NCBI RefSeq assembly: GCF_024813435.1
Contig: NZ_JANAEZ010000004.1
Span: forward strand, 1-64,000
DNA: 64,000 bases
Origin: Cognataquiflexum gelatinilyticum
Lineage (GTDB): Bacteria > Bacteroidota > Bacteroidia > Cytophagales > Cyclobacteriaceae
Direction of reading: 5' to 3'
The notes under the pieces: model-generated
Databases searched by the model: none
What the model was told of the DNA's origin: nothing
What the model saw: the letters and a program-made list of their open reading frames with translations, nothing else
Made by a program: the position numbers and the translations under genes
In this document: piece after piece, positions 41,572 through 52,200 of the stretch
Layout: every line of letters begins with the position of its first letter
How positions within the stretch are numbered: position 1 is the first letter of the stretch

Positions 41572-42597
41572 ATGCTATTGAAGAATGATTTATTGATCCG
41601 TGCCGCAAAAGGCGAAAAAGTAGAAAGAACACCCGTATGGCTGATGCGTCAGGCCGGAAGAATCCTACCTGAGTACCGCGCAGTCCGTGAAAGCGTGAGT
41701 GGTTTTATTGAATTGGCTCAAACACCCGAATTGGCGGCAGAAGTGACCATACAGCCGGTGGATATTTTGGACGTCGATGCGGCAATTATTTTTTCAGATA
41801 TTTTGGTGATCCCTGAAGCCATGGGATTGCCCTATGAAATGCAGGAAAAGCGTGGACCTTGGTTTCCTGAGACTGTAAAGGATGTTTCTGACTTAAAGAA
41901 ACTGAGAATTGCTGACGGCGTGGATGACCTCAGCTACGTAATCGAAGCGATCAAAATCACTAAAAAAGCGCTGAACGGCAGGGTTCCTTTGATTGGATTT
42001 GCCGGTGCGCCATGGACGATTTTTGCTTACATGGTCGAAGGGTCAGGAAGCAAGACTTTTTCCAAATCCAGGGCAATGCTCTATACACAACCGGAGTTTT
42101 CCCATCAACTGCTGCAGATGATTACTGACAGCACGATCAACTACCTGAAAGCACAGGTTGCGGCAGGTGCTAACCTTATCCAGATATTTGACAGTTGGGC
42201 GGGAATCTTACCTCCAAACCATTACCTGGAGTTTTCCCTTCCCTATATCTCCCAGATCTGTGATGCCATCCAAAATGTACCGACAACGGTTTTTGCGAAA
42301 GGTGCTTTTTTTGCAAGAAAAGAAATGGCTGGGCTGAATTGCGACACCATAGGATTGGATTGGAATATGGGGATAGCTGAATCAAGAGATATCATCGGTC
42401 CCAATAAAACCTTGCAGGGAAATTTGGATCCTGCTGCACTTTATGGCTCTGCCAAAGAAGTGGAAGCAGCCACGAGACTGATGATGGACCAATTCAAAGG
42501 GACTAGGCACATCGCAAACCTTGGACATGGCGTCTATCCCGACATTGATCCCGAGATGGTAAAAGTGTTTATTGAGACAGTGAAAAATTATTCCTAA
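41572..42597 (+). CDS. hemE: Uroporphyrinogen decarboxylase
   Basis: A 341-residue haem-pathway enzyme started at ATG 41572 (MLLKNDLLIRAAKG); seven upstream codons of the open frame cover the -7 box. The N-terminal signature VWLMRQAGRILPEYRAVR near residue 26 contains the substrate-binding arginines. The second signature GFAGAPWTIFAYMVEG lies near 142. Also conserved: FDSWAG (near 205) and HGVYPDIDP at the end. It removes four acetate carboxyls from uroporphyrinogen III. It is monocistronic and far from hemC. Confidence 0.95.
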   Translation: MLLKNDLLIRAAKGEKVERTPVWLMRQAGRILPEYRAVRESVSGFIELAQTPELAAEVTIQPVDILDVDAAIIFSDILVIPEAMGLPYEMQEKRGPWFPETVKDVSDLKKLRIADGVDDLSYVIEAIKITKKALNGRVPLIGFAGAPWTIFAYMVEGSGSKTFSKSRAMLYTQPEFSHQLLQMITDSTINYLKAQVAAGANLIQIFDSWAGILPPNHYLEFSLPYISQICDAIQNVPTTVFAKGAFFARKEMAGLNCDTIGLDWNMGIAESRDIIGPNKTLQGNLDPAALYGSAKEVEAATRLMMDQFKGTRHIANLGHGVYPDIDPEMVKVFIETVKNYS

Positions 42598-42616
42598 TCA
42601 TAAGGAAACTTTATTT

Positions 42617-42655
42617 ACCGCAATGGACGCAAAGGTTTCGCAATGATCAAAATGG
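42617..42655. repeat. Degenerate CGCAAAG-type repeat
   Basis: ACCGCAATGGACGCAAAGGTTTCGCAATG downstream of hemE resembles the CGCAAAG repeats at 27119-27540 and 56630. Confidence 0.45.
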
Positions 42656-42707
42656 ACTCAAAATTAGGCCGGCGGAGTTGTAAGGGGGCGACCCGATTAC
42701 GCTATCC

Positions 42708-43508
42708 CTATTTCGAAAACGGAACCAATTCATCCCCTACCTTAATCTTGTCTCCTTTAAGTAAAAGCATATTTTGGCCAAACATTACCTTATTGTCAAA
42801 AGTCCTGAATGTTGCCAAGGTCTTCAAGGGTTCTTTGCCTTTTTCGGCAGTTTCCTGATTGACAGTCGTCATCACGCAGCGGGCGCAGGGTTTGGTGATT
42901 TTAAATACAGCCTCCCCTACTTGGACTTTGTCCCAAGCATCATCTTCGAAAGGTATCCCTCCCGAAAAAACAAGATTCGGCCTGAACCTGTCCATGGGGA
43001 CAGCTTTATTGAGCTTTGAATTGAGTCCATCCAATGCAGCCTGACCGATCAAGAGATATGGCATGGCATCAGCAAAACCAACAGATTCATTGTTGACCGC
43101 ATATTTAGGAGACAATTTCCTTTTAGTGGATTCAGGCATGATGACCAAATCACATTCCATTTCAAGGATTTCTGAAAACCATTTGCTGACTTTTTCTCCC
43201 ACTATCTGACCGATTACCTCATCTTCCCATACCTGAACAGACTTAAAAATTTCAGATTGGGGGAGAAACGGAATTTGAATCCTATATACGTTGTCTTTTT
43301 TATGGAAAACCAAAAGACCTTGTTCCCCAACCTCTACCTGTAAAAGTGCCATTTCAGGAAAAGTCCTTTGGGACAGAAACATCCCCTCTTTATCTACCAA
43401 CATCCACCTCCGGTCAAATTTCAATCCCCTCTCTTCCAGTTTAGATTCTTCTAACCTGATGCCTCCAAGTGATTTGATGGGATAAATATAGATGTCTTGT
43501 AGCTGCAT
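42708..43508 (-). CDS. MOSC domain protein (mARC/YcbX-like)
   Basis: A 266-residue protein with an MOSC N-terminal beta-barrel (LQDIYIYPIKSLGGIRLEES, FDRRWMLVD) and a C-terminal MOSC domain. The cysteine expected to bind molybdenum cofactor lies in ITKPCARCVMTTV near residue 206. RFRPNLVFSG and the end KVGDELVPF are typical. YcbX/mARC proteins reduce N-hydroxylated compounds using Moco; there is no 2Fe-2S ferredoxin domain, as there is in YcbX, so electrons must come from a separate donor. Confidence 0.85.
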   Translation of the reverse strand: MQLQDIYIYPIKSLGGIRLEESKLEERGLKFDRRWMLVDKEGMFLSQRTFPEMALLQVEVGEQGLLVFHKKDNVYRIQIPFLPQSEIFKSVQVWEDEVIGQIVGEKVSKWFSEILEMECDLVIMPESTKRKLSPKYAVNNESVGFADAMPYLLIGQAALDGLNSKLNKAVPMDRFRPNLVFSGGIPFEDDAWDKVQVGEAVFKITKPCARCVMTTVNQETAEKGKEPLKTLATFRTFDNKVMFGQNMLLLKGDKIKVGDELVPFSK

Positions 43509-43618
43509 TATGTTTTAAAATGGATTAAACGGCTGATATTCTTTGATTTTAGCAAATTAAAATCCAAAGGTAAGAAGTCTTTCAGGGGTTAAAATGTTTA
43601 CCTCTTGAAACAAAAAAT

Positions 43619-43855
43619 CTAATTCCATTCCTTGAGTCTATCGGGAATTTCTTGGGGAATAAATTTGGTAACAATGTTCCTAATTGGATTGCCCTCACCA
43701 TTACTCCAAGCATAGAAAGGATTAAAAAGTTGGTATGCCATGGTGTTTTTGGAAGATTGATTGGAATAAAAAAAAGCGGTACCAATGCAAATCAGGAAGA
43801 CGAGCACCCATTTTTTTCGTTCTTGGTTTCTTTTCTTAGTATCCAAAACCTTCAT
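43619..43855 (-). CDS. Small single-span membrane protein, unknown
   Basis: A 78-residue product from ATG 43855 (MKVLDTKKRNQERKK): a strongly basic N terminus, one hydrophobic segment (WVLVFLICIGTAFFY) and a soluble tail ending IPDRLKEWN. A longer frame starts 13 codons earlier. No family recognised; supported by good hydrophobic topology and gene-like spacing only. Confidence 0.45.
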   Translation of the reverse strand: MKVLDTKKRNQERKKWVLVFLICIGTAFFYSNQSSKNTMAYQLFNPFYAWSNGEGNPIRNIVTKFIPQEIPDRLKEWN

Positions 43856-43909
43856 ACGGCTAAGATACAGATAAGAATAAAAAAGTTGCATCAATTAAAG
43901 AAAAAATAA

Positions 43910-44530
43910 CAACAAAAAAATATAAAACTCCTCAGTTAAAATAGAGATAGGGAAATTTTTTGACCAGGTTCTATAGGAAATTCACCTGATTTTCCCTCAA
44001 ATGATTCATAAATATTTAGGACTTGCTATCAAAAATTTACCTAGAAAAACAAGGCTTGTCACCTCAATTTCTCAGCTTTTCTTTCTCCAATTTCCTTCGA
44101 TAAAACGGACGTTTTTTCACTTCAATCTTGCCAAAAGCTGATCAAAATAAAACCAATGTAAATTCCTGATTATTGATGATTTAGACCTTAAAAACCCCAA
44201 ATGCAAAAATAAGCTTGCTCAATGGTAATATGGTACAGCATCCTGTTTATTTACCCAAACGATTAATTTTAACAGCCAATTTTCACATTTTTAATAAAAT
44301 TGAAAAATTTTAAGTATTCGAAAAATTCAAACGTTTTCGGTTGCTGATTCTATTTGTAAAAATAGATTTTGTTAACGATTAATAAAAAATAACATTATTC
44401 TGTTAACAGGCATTTGACCAAAAGCCCAAATGGCCATTTGTTAAAAATTGCAAAATATAATTTAAACATTCAATTTAGAATTGAAATCAACTACATAAAC
44501 AATTTCGTTTTTTTCAAAACAACAAACCCT
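43910..44530. promoter_or_regulatory. Long A/T-rich regulatory region upstream of susC
   Basis: About 620 bp with no gene I can support. Near its right end are two identical TGTTAAC sites with palindromic GTTAAC cores (44371-44376 and 44402-44407), 31 bp apart (three helical turns), and TAGATTTTG at 44363 as an imperfect -7 box. This may be the promoter/operator of the SusC-VHPO locus. Confidence 0.4.
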
Positions 44531-47500
44531 ATGAGAAATTATTTACAAAAACTAAAGGCTTTTGCTATGGTTTCAGTACTGATGATTTTCAGTATTGCCT
44601 CGGCATTTGCTCAAGGCAGGGAGGTATCAGGAACTGTCCTGGATGCTACCTTAAGAGATCCCCTTCCGGGAGTAACAGTTCTGGTTAAAGGTACTACAAG
44701 AGGTACCACCACTGACCTGGATGGAAAATTTAAATTAGACGTACAGCCGGGAGATGCTACTTTGGTTTTCTCTTTCGTTGGCTTTACGGCACAAGAAGTA
44801 GCGATTGGAAACCAAAGTGTATTCAACATCGAATTGGCTGAGGATATCCAAAGCTTGCAGGAGGCTGTTGTAATCGGTTACGGTACACAAGACAAGAAGG
44901 AAATCACTTCAGCTGTTACGAACGTCGGAACAGAGCAATTCAACCGTGGTAACTTCCCTAACCCAACCCAATTGCTTCAGGGTAAAGTAGCCGGTCTTTC
45001 TGTGACACGTGCAGGTGGTAACCCCAACTCACAGCCTACTTTGAGATTGAGAGGTATTTCTTCTTTCGGTGCTACGCAGTCTCCCTTGATCGTATTGGAT
45101 GGGGTCATCGGTGCTTCTATTGATGCGGTCGATCCAAATGACATCGAATCTTTTGACGTATTGAAAGATGCATCTGCTGCTGCAATCTATGGTACAAGAG
45201 GTGCTGCCGGTGTGATTTTGATTACTACCAAAAAGGGTTCTTCCAAAAAAGGTGTTTCCAATGTCACCATCAATACTTTTGGTGCAGTTGAAGTTCCTAC
45301 CAACCTGATTCCTATTCTTTCTCCGGAGGAATTCGTGGCAAGAGGAGGTACAGATTATGGTTCCAGAACCGATTGGAGAGATGAAGTTACCCAGACTGCT
45401 TTGAACGGAACAGTTAATGCTTCTGTAACAGGCGGTTTTGAAAACACCAACTACCTTGCTTCTGTCAACTACCGTAATAACGACGGTATCGTAAAAGGAA
45501 CTAACAGGGAAACACTCAACACCCGTTTCAACTTGAACCATGGTGCATTGCAAAACAGGTTGAGAATGAATATGGGATTGGCTTATACGCAGACAAATAC
45601 AACTGACGTAAACGGAGAGGCTGTAAGATATGCCACTATTTACAACCCAACTGCTCCTATCTTTGAAAGAGACTTTATCGGCACAGGTGAATCAACTGTC
45701 GACAGAGATACTCGTATTGCAAATGCAAACAGGGATTTTGGTGGTTATTTCCAAAGACCGTTGTTTGATTATTTCAATCCGGTGGCATTAATCAATCAGC
45801 AAAAATTCACTAATGATATCAAAAGTGCCATTTACTCTTACAGAATGGAATATGACTTGAGTGATAAATTTATCATCGCAACACAATTTTCAGAAGATAG
45901 ATTGTCAGTCAATTCCACAGAGTTTTTCTCTTATCAGGATTATAATGTCGGTTTTGGTAGAAGTGGTTCTGCGGGCCAAAGTTTATTTAACAGAACTACA
46001 AGCATTTGGAATGGTACCATCAGATTCCAAGATGAAATTTTTGACAAAATGGATTTCACGTTCTTGGGAGGTGCTGAAACCCAGATCTTCAATGAAAACG
46101 GTTTTAACGCTTCATCTTCAAGATTTCTATTTGACCAAGGTGCAAACAACCTAGGTGCAGGTGGTCTAAGATTCGGTCCGGGCACAGGCATGGGTTCATT
46201 TGCTACTAGAGCGGTTTTGAATTCTGTATTTGGAAGGGCAAACTTTAACTACAACAATACTTATTTCTTCTCTGCCTCAGTAAGGGCTGAGACTTATTCA
46301 GGATTTGGTAAAGAAAACCAAACTGGTATCTTCCCTGCAGTAACAGCGGGTGCTGATTTGACTCAGGTTTTGGACATGGGACCATTCAGCCAATTCAAAC
46401 CAAGGGTCTCTTTGGGTGTTGTAGGTCAGTTACCTCCTTCCCCAACATTGGCTTTGGGTATCTTCGGTAACGGTAATAGAATCCCTTTGAATCTTGCAGA
46501 GCCAATCAACTCTGTATTTGTGGGAGTTAACCAACTTTCAAACCCTAACCCTCAGTTGAAGTGGGAAACCACGCAGGAGTTGAACTTTGGTTTGGATTAC
46601 GCCTTAATGAACGGCAAAATAACCGGTACGATGGATTACTGGAGAAGAAACATCTCTGACTTGTTGTTCAACACACAAGTTCCTGTAGGTGCTCCAAATG
46701 AATTCCTTCCTGGCAACTTCTACACCGCCAACACCATTTGGGCGAATATCGCTGATCTTTCAAGTGCAGGTTTTGAGTTCTTAGTAAATGTCAATAATAT
46801 AAAATTGGGTGCTGTCAATTGGAATCCTTCTGCGAATTTCACGATCTATAGAAGAACAACTATCGATCGAATAGGCGTTGGTTCTATCAGTCTTCCTGAA
46901 ATCCGTCAGGCAACACCAGGATCTCCTGGACAAAACAACAACGAGATCGTTTGGAACAGAGTAGGTGAAGAAATCGGTAATTTCTATGGACCGAAATTTT
47001 TGGGCTTGACCGAAAACGGAGAATACATCCTAAGCACCGAAAGACCTGAAGAGTTTGAAAACTTAGGAAATGGTCTTCCTACGGCTGACTTTGGTTTCTC
47101 TAACTCATTCTCTTACAAAAACTGGGATTTAAATTTCTTACTAAGAGGTAGTGTTGGCCACTTGATCTACAACTCCTTCAGAGGTTTCTATGAAAATGCT
47201 GATGGCGCTTCTAATACTTGGAACTCTGTTGTGACCAAAAATACGCCAACCAACCCACTTGTTACATCTACACCAACATTCTCTGACCTTTATTTGGAAA
47301 GAGGAGACTTTGTAAGGTTGGACAACTTGCAGTTGGGCTATAACCTTCCTGTCAAATCTGCTGCAATCAGCAATTTCAGGTTGTATGCAGGTGTTCAAAA
47401 CCTTTTCACGATCACTCAGTTTTCAGGTGTAGACCCTGAAGTTAGATGGACAGATGATGGAAATCCATTAGCGCCCGGTATTGAAAGAAGAAATACTTAT

Positions 47501-47548
47501 TTCGTGCCTAGAACCTGGACCGCAGGTTTAACCTTTACATTAAAATAA
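44531..47548 (+). CDS. SusC/RagA family TonB-linked outer-membrane transporter
   Basis: A 1,005-residue protein started at ATG 44531 (MRNYLQKLKAFAMVSVL), which gives a normal signal peptide ending ASAFAQ; upstream codons are non-coding. After the signal come a carboxypeptidase-regulatory-like domain (VSGTVLDATLRDPLPGVTVLV, residues about 30-110), the plug with VIGYGTQDKKEITSAVTNV near 115 and the SusC-type ALPPTGYP-like RGISSFG block, then a ~22-strand barrel ending TAGLTFTLK. With SusD it forms a lidded nutrient importer powered by TonB. No N-terminal STN domain, so signalling to an anti-sigma factor is not expected. First gene of the locus. Confidence 0.95.
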   Translation: MRNYLQKLKAFAMVSVLMIFSIASAFAQGREVSGTVLDATLRDPLPGVTVLVKGTTRGTTTDLDGKFKLDVQPGDATLVFSFVGFTAQEVAIGNQSVFNIELAEDIQSLQEAVVIGYGTQDKKEITSAVTNVGTEQFNRGNFPNPTQLLQGKVAGLSVTRAGGNPNSQPTLRLRGISSFGATQSPLIVLDGVIGASIDAVDPNDIESFDVLKDASAAAIYGTRGAAGVILITTKKGSSKKGVSNVTINTFGAVEVPTNLIPILSPEEFVARGGTDYGSRTDWRDEVTQTALNGTVNASVTGGFENTNYLASVNYRNNDGIVKGTNRETLNTRFNLNHGALQNRLRMNMGLAYTQTNTTDVNGEAVRYATIYNPTAPIFERDFIGTGESTVDRDTRIANANRDFGGYFQRPLFDYFNPVALINQQKFTNDIKSAIYSYRMEYDLSDKFIIATQFSEDRLSVNSTEFFSYQDYNVGFGRSGSAGQSLFNRTTSIWNGTIRFQDEIFDKMDFTFLGGAETQIFNENGFNASSSRFLFDQGANNLGAGGLRFGPGTGMGSFATRAVLNSVFGRANFNYNNTYFFSASVRAETYSGFGKENQTGIFPAVTAGADLTQVLDMGPFSQFKPRVSLGVVGQLPPSPTLALGIFGNGNRIPLNLAEPINSVFVGVNQLSNPNPQLKWETTQELNFGLDYALMNGKITGTMDYWRRNISDLLFNTQVPVGAPNEFLPGNFYTANTIWANIADLSSAGFEFLVNVNNIKLGAVNWNPSANFTIYRRTTIDRIGVGSISLPEIRQATPGSPGQNNNEIVWNRVGEEIGNFYGPKFLGLTENGEYILSTERPEEFENLGNGLPTADFGFSNSFSYKNWDLNFLLRGSVGHLIYNSFRGFYENADGASNTWNSVVTKNTPTNPLVTSTPTFSDLYLERGDFVRLDNLQLGYNLPVKSAAISNFRLYAGVQNLFTITQFSGVDPEVRWTDDGNPLAPGIERRNTYFVPRTWTAGLTFTLK

Positions 47549-47566
47549 CATAAACTCAAAATAAAT

Positions 47567-49084
47567 ATGTTACGATCAATTAAATCATTATTTGTTGGAG
47601 GTCTCGTGGCAGTAACCATGGGATCATGCTGGGAATTAGAACAGGAAGTTCTGACGGGTGTAACCCAGGAAGACCTGTCAAATAGCACGCGTCCGGAGTT
47701 GATTGAAGTACTGAAGCAATCTGCTTATGCTGCCGTAGTCGGCAACTGGGGAGGTCACGGAGGTTTGTACAGTATCAATGAAGTTTCATCTGACCAATTG
47801 GCAATTCCTCAAAAAGGTGCTGACTGGGAAGATGGTGGTATTTGGCTAAGAAACCACAGACATACATGGGCTGTGGGTGACGGTGCTTACAACGGTGCTT
47901 GGCAATATTGCTTCAGAATCGTCGGTGAGACCAACTTGTTGTTGCAGCAATATCCTGAAGTGGAAGCTTTGGGTGCAGAATTGAGAGTTTTGAGAGCATT
48001 GGCTTATTTGTGGTTGATTGACAACTTCGGTAATGTGCCAATCATTGTGGAAACTGACAGAGGTGGAAACCCTGCCCAAAATACAAGGGCTGAAGTTTTC
48101 GCTTTCATTGAAAGCAGCATCAAAGACAACGTGGATTTACTTCCAAAAACCAATGTGAAGACCAACTTGAACTATTGGACCGCCCACATGATTTTGGCCA
48201 AGCTTTATTTAAATGCTGAAGTTTATTTGAGTACTACTCCAGGTGTATTGGATCCTTCCAAAGGAAGATGGGCAGATGCTGAAGCTGCTTTAGACGTAAT
48301 CATCAATTCAGGTCAGTACAGTTTGACTCCTAATTTCTTCCAAAATTTCTCAGCTACGAATGCAAATTCAACTGAGAATATGTTTACTCTTCCTTATGAC
48401 GCAAACAATGCAGGTGGTTTTAATATCCACCACATGACATTCCATTATGTCAACCAAGCTACTTTCAACTTGGTAGAACAGCCATGGAATGGTTATACAG
48501 CCTTGGAAGAATTCTACAACAGCTTTGAAGCAGGAGACTTAAGAAAAGGTTCTTTGAGAGAAGGAATCCAAAGATCCTCTACAGGAGTTGACTTGATAGA
48601 TGCCTCCGCTGAAGCTGGAGATCCTGACGGACCCGTTGTAAACTTTACTCCTGAAATCAATCAATTGGCTCCAAATGCTTTCAGACAAGCCGGAACCAGA
48701 ATCAACAAATTTGAAGTTCCACTTGGATCTGCAAACAGCTTGAACAACGACTTCCCGATCTTCAGATATGGTGATGTCATCTTGATGAAAGCAGAATGCG
48801 CATGGAAACTCGGAAGGACCGCAGACGCCATTGCTTTGGTAAATCAGATCAGAACAAGATCTTCAGCGCCTGCTTTGACTACTTTGGATGCTGATATCTT
48901 ATTGGCAGAAAGAGGAAAAGAATTCTTTGCTGAAGGCCAAAGAAGATCTGATTTGATTAGATTCGGAAAATACACTGCTGCATGGTGGGAGAAGCCTGCT
49001 TCTCAGCCCTTCAGAACATTGTTCCCCATTCCTCAAGGACAGCTTCAGGCTAATCCAAACCTGACACAAAATCCTGGATATTAA
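47567..49084 (+). CDS. RagB/SusD family nutrient-binding lipoprotein
   Basis: A 505-residue surface lipoprotein (signal IKSLFVGGLVAVTMGSC) forming the lid of the SusC transporter encoded 18 bp upstream. SusD-type TPR helices are visible: NNLLLQQYPEVEALGAELRVLRALAYLWLIDNFGNVPI (RagB/SusD signature), LAKLYLNAEVYL, FRYGDVILMKAECAWKLG and the C-terminal LLAERGKEFFAEGQRRSDLIRFGKY. Ligand unknown. A strong terminator 27 bp downstream separates it partially from the FG-GAP genes. Confidence 0.95.
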   Translation: MLRSIKSLFVGGLVAVTMGSCWELEQEVLTGVTQEDLSNSTRPELIEVLKQSAYAAVVGNWGGHGGLYSINEVSSDQLAIPQKGADWEDGGIWLRNHRHTWAVGDGAYNGAWQYCFRIVGETNLLLQQYPEVEALGAELRVLRALAYLWLIDNFGNVPIIVETDRGGNPAQNTRAEVFAFIESSIKDNVDLLPKTNVKTNLNYWTAHMILAKLYLNAEVYLSTTPGVLDPSKGRWADAEAALDVIINSGQYSLTPNFFQNFSATNANSTENMFTLPYDANNAGGFNIHHMTFHYVNQATFNLVEQPWNGYTALEEFYNSFEAGDLRKGSLREGIQRSSTGVDLIDASAEAGDPDGPVVNFTPEINQLAPNAFRQAGTRINKFEVPLGSANSLNNDFPIFRYGDVILMKAECAWKLGRTADAIALVNQIRTRSSAPALTTLDADILLAERGKEFFAEGQRRSDLIRFGKYTAAWWEKPASQPFRTLFPIPQGQLQANPNLTQNPGY

Positions 49085-49110
49085 TCCAAATATTTTGATA
49101 TTACAATGAT

Positions 49111-49141
49111 AAAAGAAGTGCACATCCGTGCACTTCTTTTT
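49111..49141 (+). terminator. Strong hairpin between susD and the first FG-GAP gene
   Basis: Perfect 13-bp stem AAAAGAAGTGCAC / GTGCACTTCTTTT with an ATCC loop, T run on the plus side. It may reduce transcription into the downstream genes. Confidence 0.85.
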
Positions 49142-49201
49142 GATTTAATGGATACCTTCGGATTAGAAAACAGAACCCAATCGCATATTAACCCTTCCAA
49201 A

Positions 49202-52200
49202 ATGTCTTCACTGACACATAACATCTTCTTTTTTTTAATTGGCTTACTCCTCTTTTCTTCCTGCGCAAAAAAGGGAGAAGAAAAAACAACTCTTTTTGAA
49301 CTGATGGATAAAAAGTTGACAGGAATCAACTTCAACAATAACCTAGAATATAACGAAAAATTCAATCCTTATCTTTTTAGAAATTTTTATAATGGGGCAG
49401 GTGTAGCCCTTGGTGATATTAACAATGACGGTTTGGTTGATATCTTTTTGTCCGGAAACCAACAAGAAAATAAATTATACCTCAATAAAGGAAATTTTCA
49501 ATTTGAAGACATTACCGCAAAAGCAGGATTGGCTGTAAAGGGAATATGGTCGACCGGAGTAAGCATGGCCGATATCAACGCTGACGGTTGGCTAGATATA
49601 TATGTTTGTAAATCCGGCCCTTTGGGTGGAACTCAGCGTTATAATGAACTTTTTATCAATAACGGTGACTTGACATTCACCGAAAGTGCAAGAGAATTTG
49701 GAATAGCCGATGAAGGGCTTTCCCAGCATGCAGTATTTTTTGACTATGACAAAGACGGTGACTTGGACATGTACCTGTTAAACAATTCCATCAGGTCCAT
49801 AGGTGTAAATGACCTAAGGATCGGACAGAGAAATATCCGAGATCCATTTGGAGGGAACAAACTTTACCGAAACGACAGTGGAAAATATACCGATGTAAGC
49901 GAATCTGCCGGTATTTATGGTTCTGCCATAGGTTATGGATTGGGTGTAACAGTAGCTGACCTCAATAAGGATACTTGGCCGGACTTGTATGTCTCCAATG
50001 ATTTTTTTGAAAAAGACTACCTCTACATCAATAATGGCGACGGTACCTTTAGCGAATCTCTCGAAGACATGATGACTGAAATCAGCATGGGTTCTATGGG
50101 TGCTGACATCGCCGACCTGGACAATGACGGTTGGCAGGATGTCTTTGTCACTGAAATGCTACCGGCTACCATGGCAAGGTTGAAGACCAAAACTCCATTT
50201 GAGGAATGGGACAAGTATCAAGCGAACGTTGCAGGTGGGTATTTCCATCAGTTTACCCGAAACACCTTACAAAGGAATCTTGGTTTTCAACCCAACAGTA
50301 ATCAGATTCATTTTTCGGAAATAGGCAGACAGGCAGGCGTACATGCTACCGACTGGAGTTGGGGGGCTTTGATTTTTGACACTGACAATGACGGGCTGAA
50401 AGATATTTTTGTGGCAAACGGAATAGTCAAAGACCTTACAGATTTTGATTATGTCGACTATTATGTCAATAACCAGGACCTGATTGCCCAATTCAAGCGG
50501 GACAGTATTTTGTTGACCAAGATGATTGATGAATTTCCTTCTAATCCACAGATGAACTTTCTGTTTCATAACGAGGGCAATTTCAAGTTCAAAAACATTG
50601 CTGCTGAATCAGGAATGGAGCAATTGACTTTTTCGACAGGCGCTGCTTATGCTGACTTGGACAATGACGGTGACCTTGACTTGGTGGTCAATAACCTCAA
50701 CGGTGAGGTTTCCATATTCAAAAACAACAGCAGGGAAATCAACAAAAACCATTTTCTCCAATTTGATCTCAAGGGTCAATTCGGAACCCAAGTGACTCTT
50801 TTTGCCGGAAATGATCTGTTCTTTGCAGAGCACAATCCAGTCAAAGGCTATATGTCTTCCGTAGACCACAAGCTTCATTTTGGACTTGGTCAGGTAGAGA
50901 AAATTGATTCTGTGATCGTCCTTTGGCCAAATGGAAAAGCCACCAAGATAACCGATGTATTACCGGATCAATTGTTGGTATTGGATCCTTCCACAGCGAC
51001 TGAAGATTGGAAATTTGTCAAAGCGGTCACAAATCCCCTCCTCTTACCCTCTTCCATCAAACTTCCATGGAAACATCAGGAAAGCGATTTTATAGATTTT
51101 GACAGGGACAGGCTGAGGTTTCATATGATTTCCAATGAAGGACCAAAAATAGCTATCGGTGACATCAATGCAGATGGACTCGATGACCTTTTCCTTCCCG
51201 GTGCAAAAGGTCAAGCCTCCTCCATTTATATTCAAAAGCCCTCTGGAGATTTTCAAATTCATCAAAAATTCGAGACAGATTCAGTCGCTGAAGATGTCGA
51301 CGGATTGTTTTTTGATGCGGATGGGGATGGGGACTTGGATCTCTATGTCGTGAGCGGAAGTCTTGAATTCAGTGCTTTCAACATGAATTACCTGGATCGG
51401 CTTTACCTAAACAATGGCAAAGGATATTTTTCCAAAACAAAAGAAAGCCTTCCGATGGTTTTTCAGAGTTCCTCTTTTGCAAAGGCTTTTGACTACAACG
51501 GAGATGGAAAAATGGATCTTTTGATCGGGACGAGAACAGTGCCTTTTGCCTACGGTGTACCCGGTGATGTGACACTGTTGGAAAATCAGGGGAATGCTGT
51601 TTTTGTGGATAAAACCATGGAGTTTGCTCCGGAATTGAAGAATATCGGAATGACAAGGGAAGCATGGATTGGGGATTTGGATGGGGATGGGATAGCCGAA
51701 ATTGTGATTGTCGGGGAGTGGATGGGAATCAAAGTATTTAAAAAAGCCAGTGGAAAATATTATGATGCTTCCTCTGAATTTGGATTAGACAAAACCAGCG
51801 GTCTTTGGAATACCCTCCACGTAGCAGATGTCAATGGAGACGGGTTGCCTGATATTCTAGCAGGAAATTCAGGAACCAATACACGTCTTCAGGCTTCTTC
51901 TGAAAAACCATTGCAATTACAAATCAATGATTACGATCAAAACGGAAGCGTCGAACAAATCCTTACCCAATACGAAGGTGACAGCACCTACCCATTGGTT
52001 TTGAAATCCACCTTAATCAAGCAATTACCTGCATTGCGAAAGCAATTGTTGACTTATGATTCCTACAAAAGCAAAAGATTGGAGGACTTATTCCCTCAAG
52101 AGATATTGTCCCGAAACATGGTCCTGAATGTACATACTTTGGAAACAAGCCTGTTTATCAATCAGGGAAATGGTACATTTGTAAAAGCATTTCTGCCCTA

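Noticed and set aside
44363..44371. TAGATTTTG as the susC promoter
   Set aside because: One base too long for TAnnTTTG and without a matching TTTG at about 19-20 bp; kept only as a weak hint.
45029..45553. 174-codon minus-strand open frame in susC
   Set aside because: Cys- and Ser-rich product from reversed barrel codons, fully inside a clear SusC gene.
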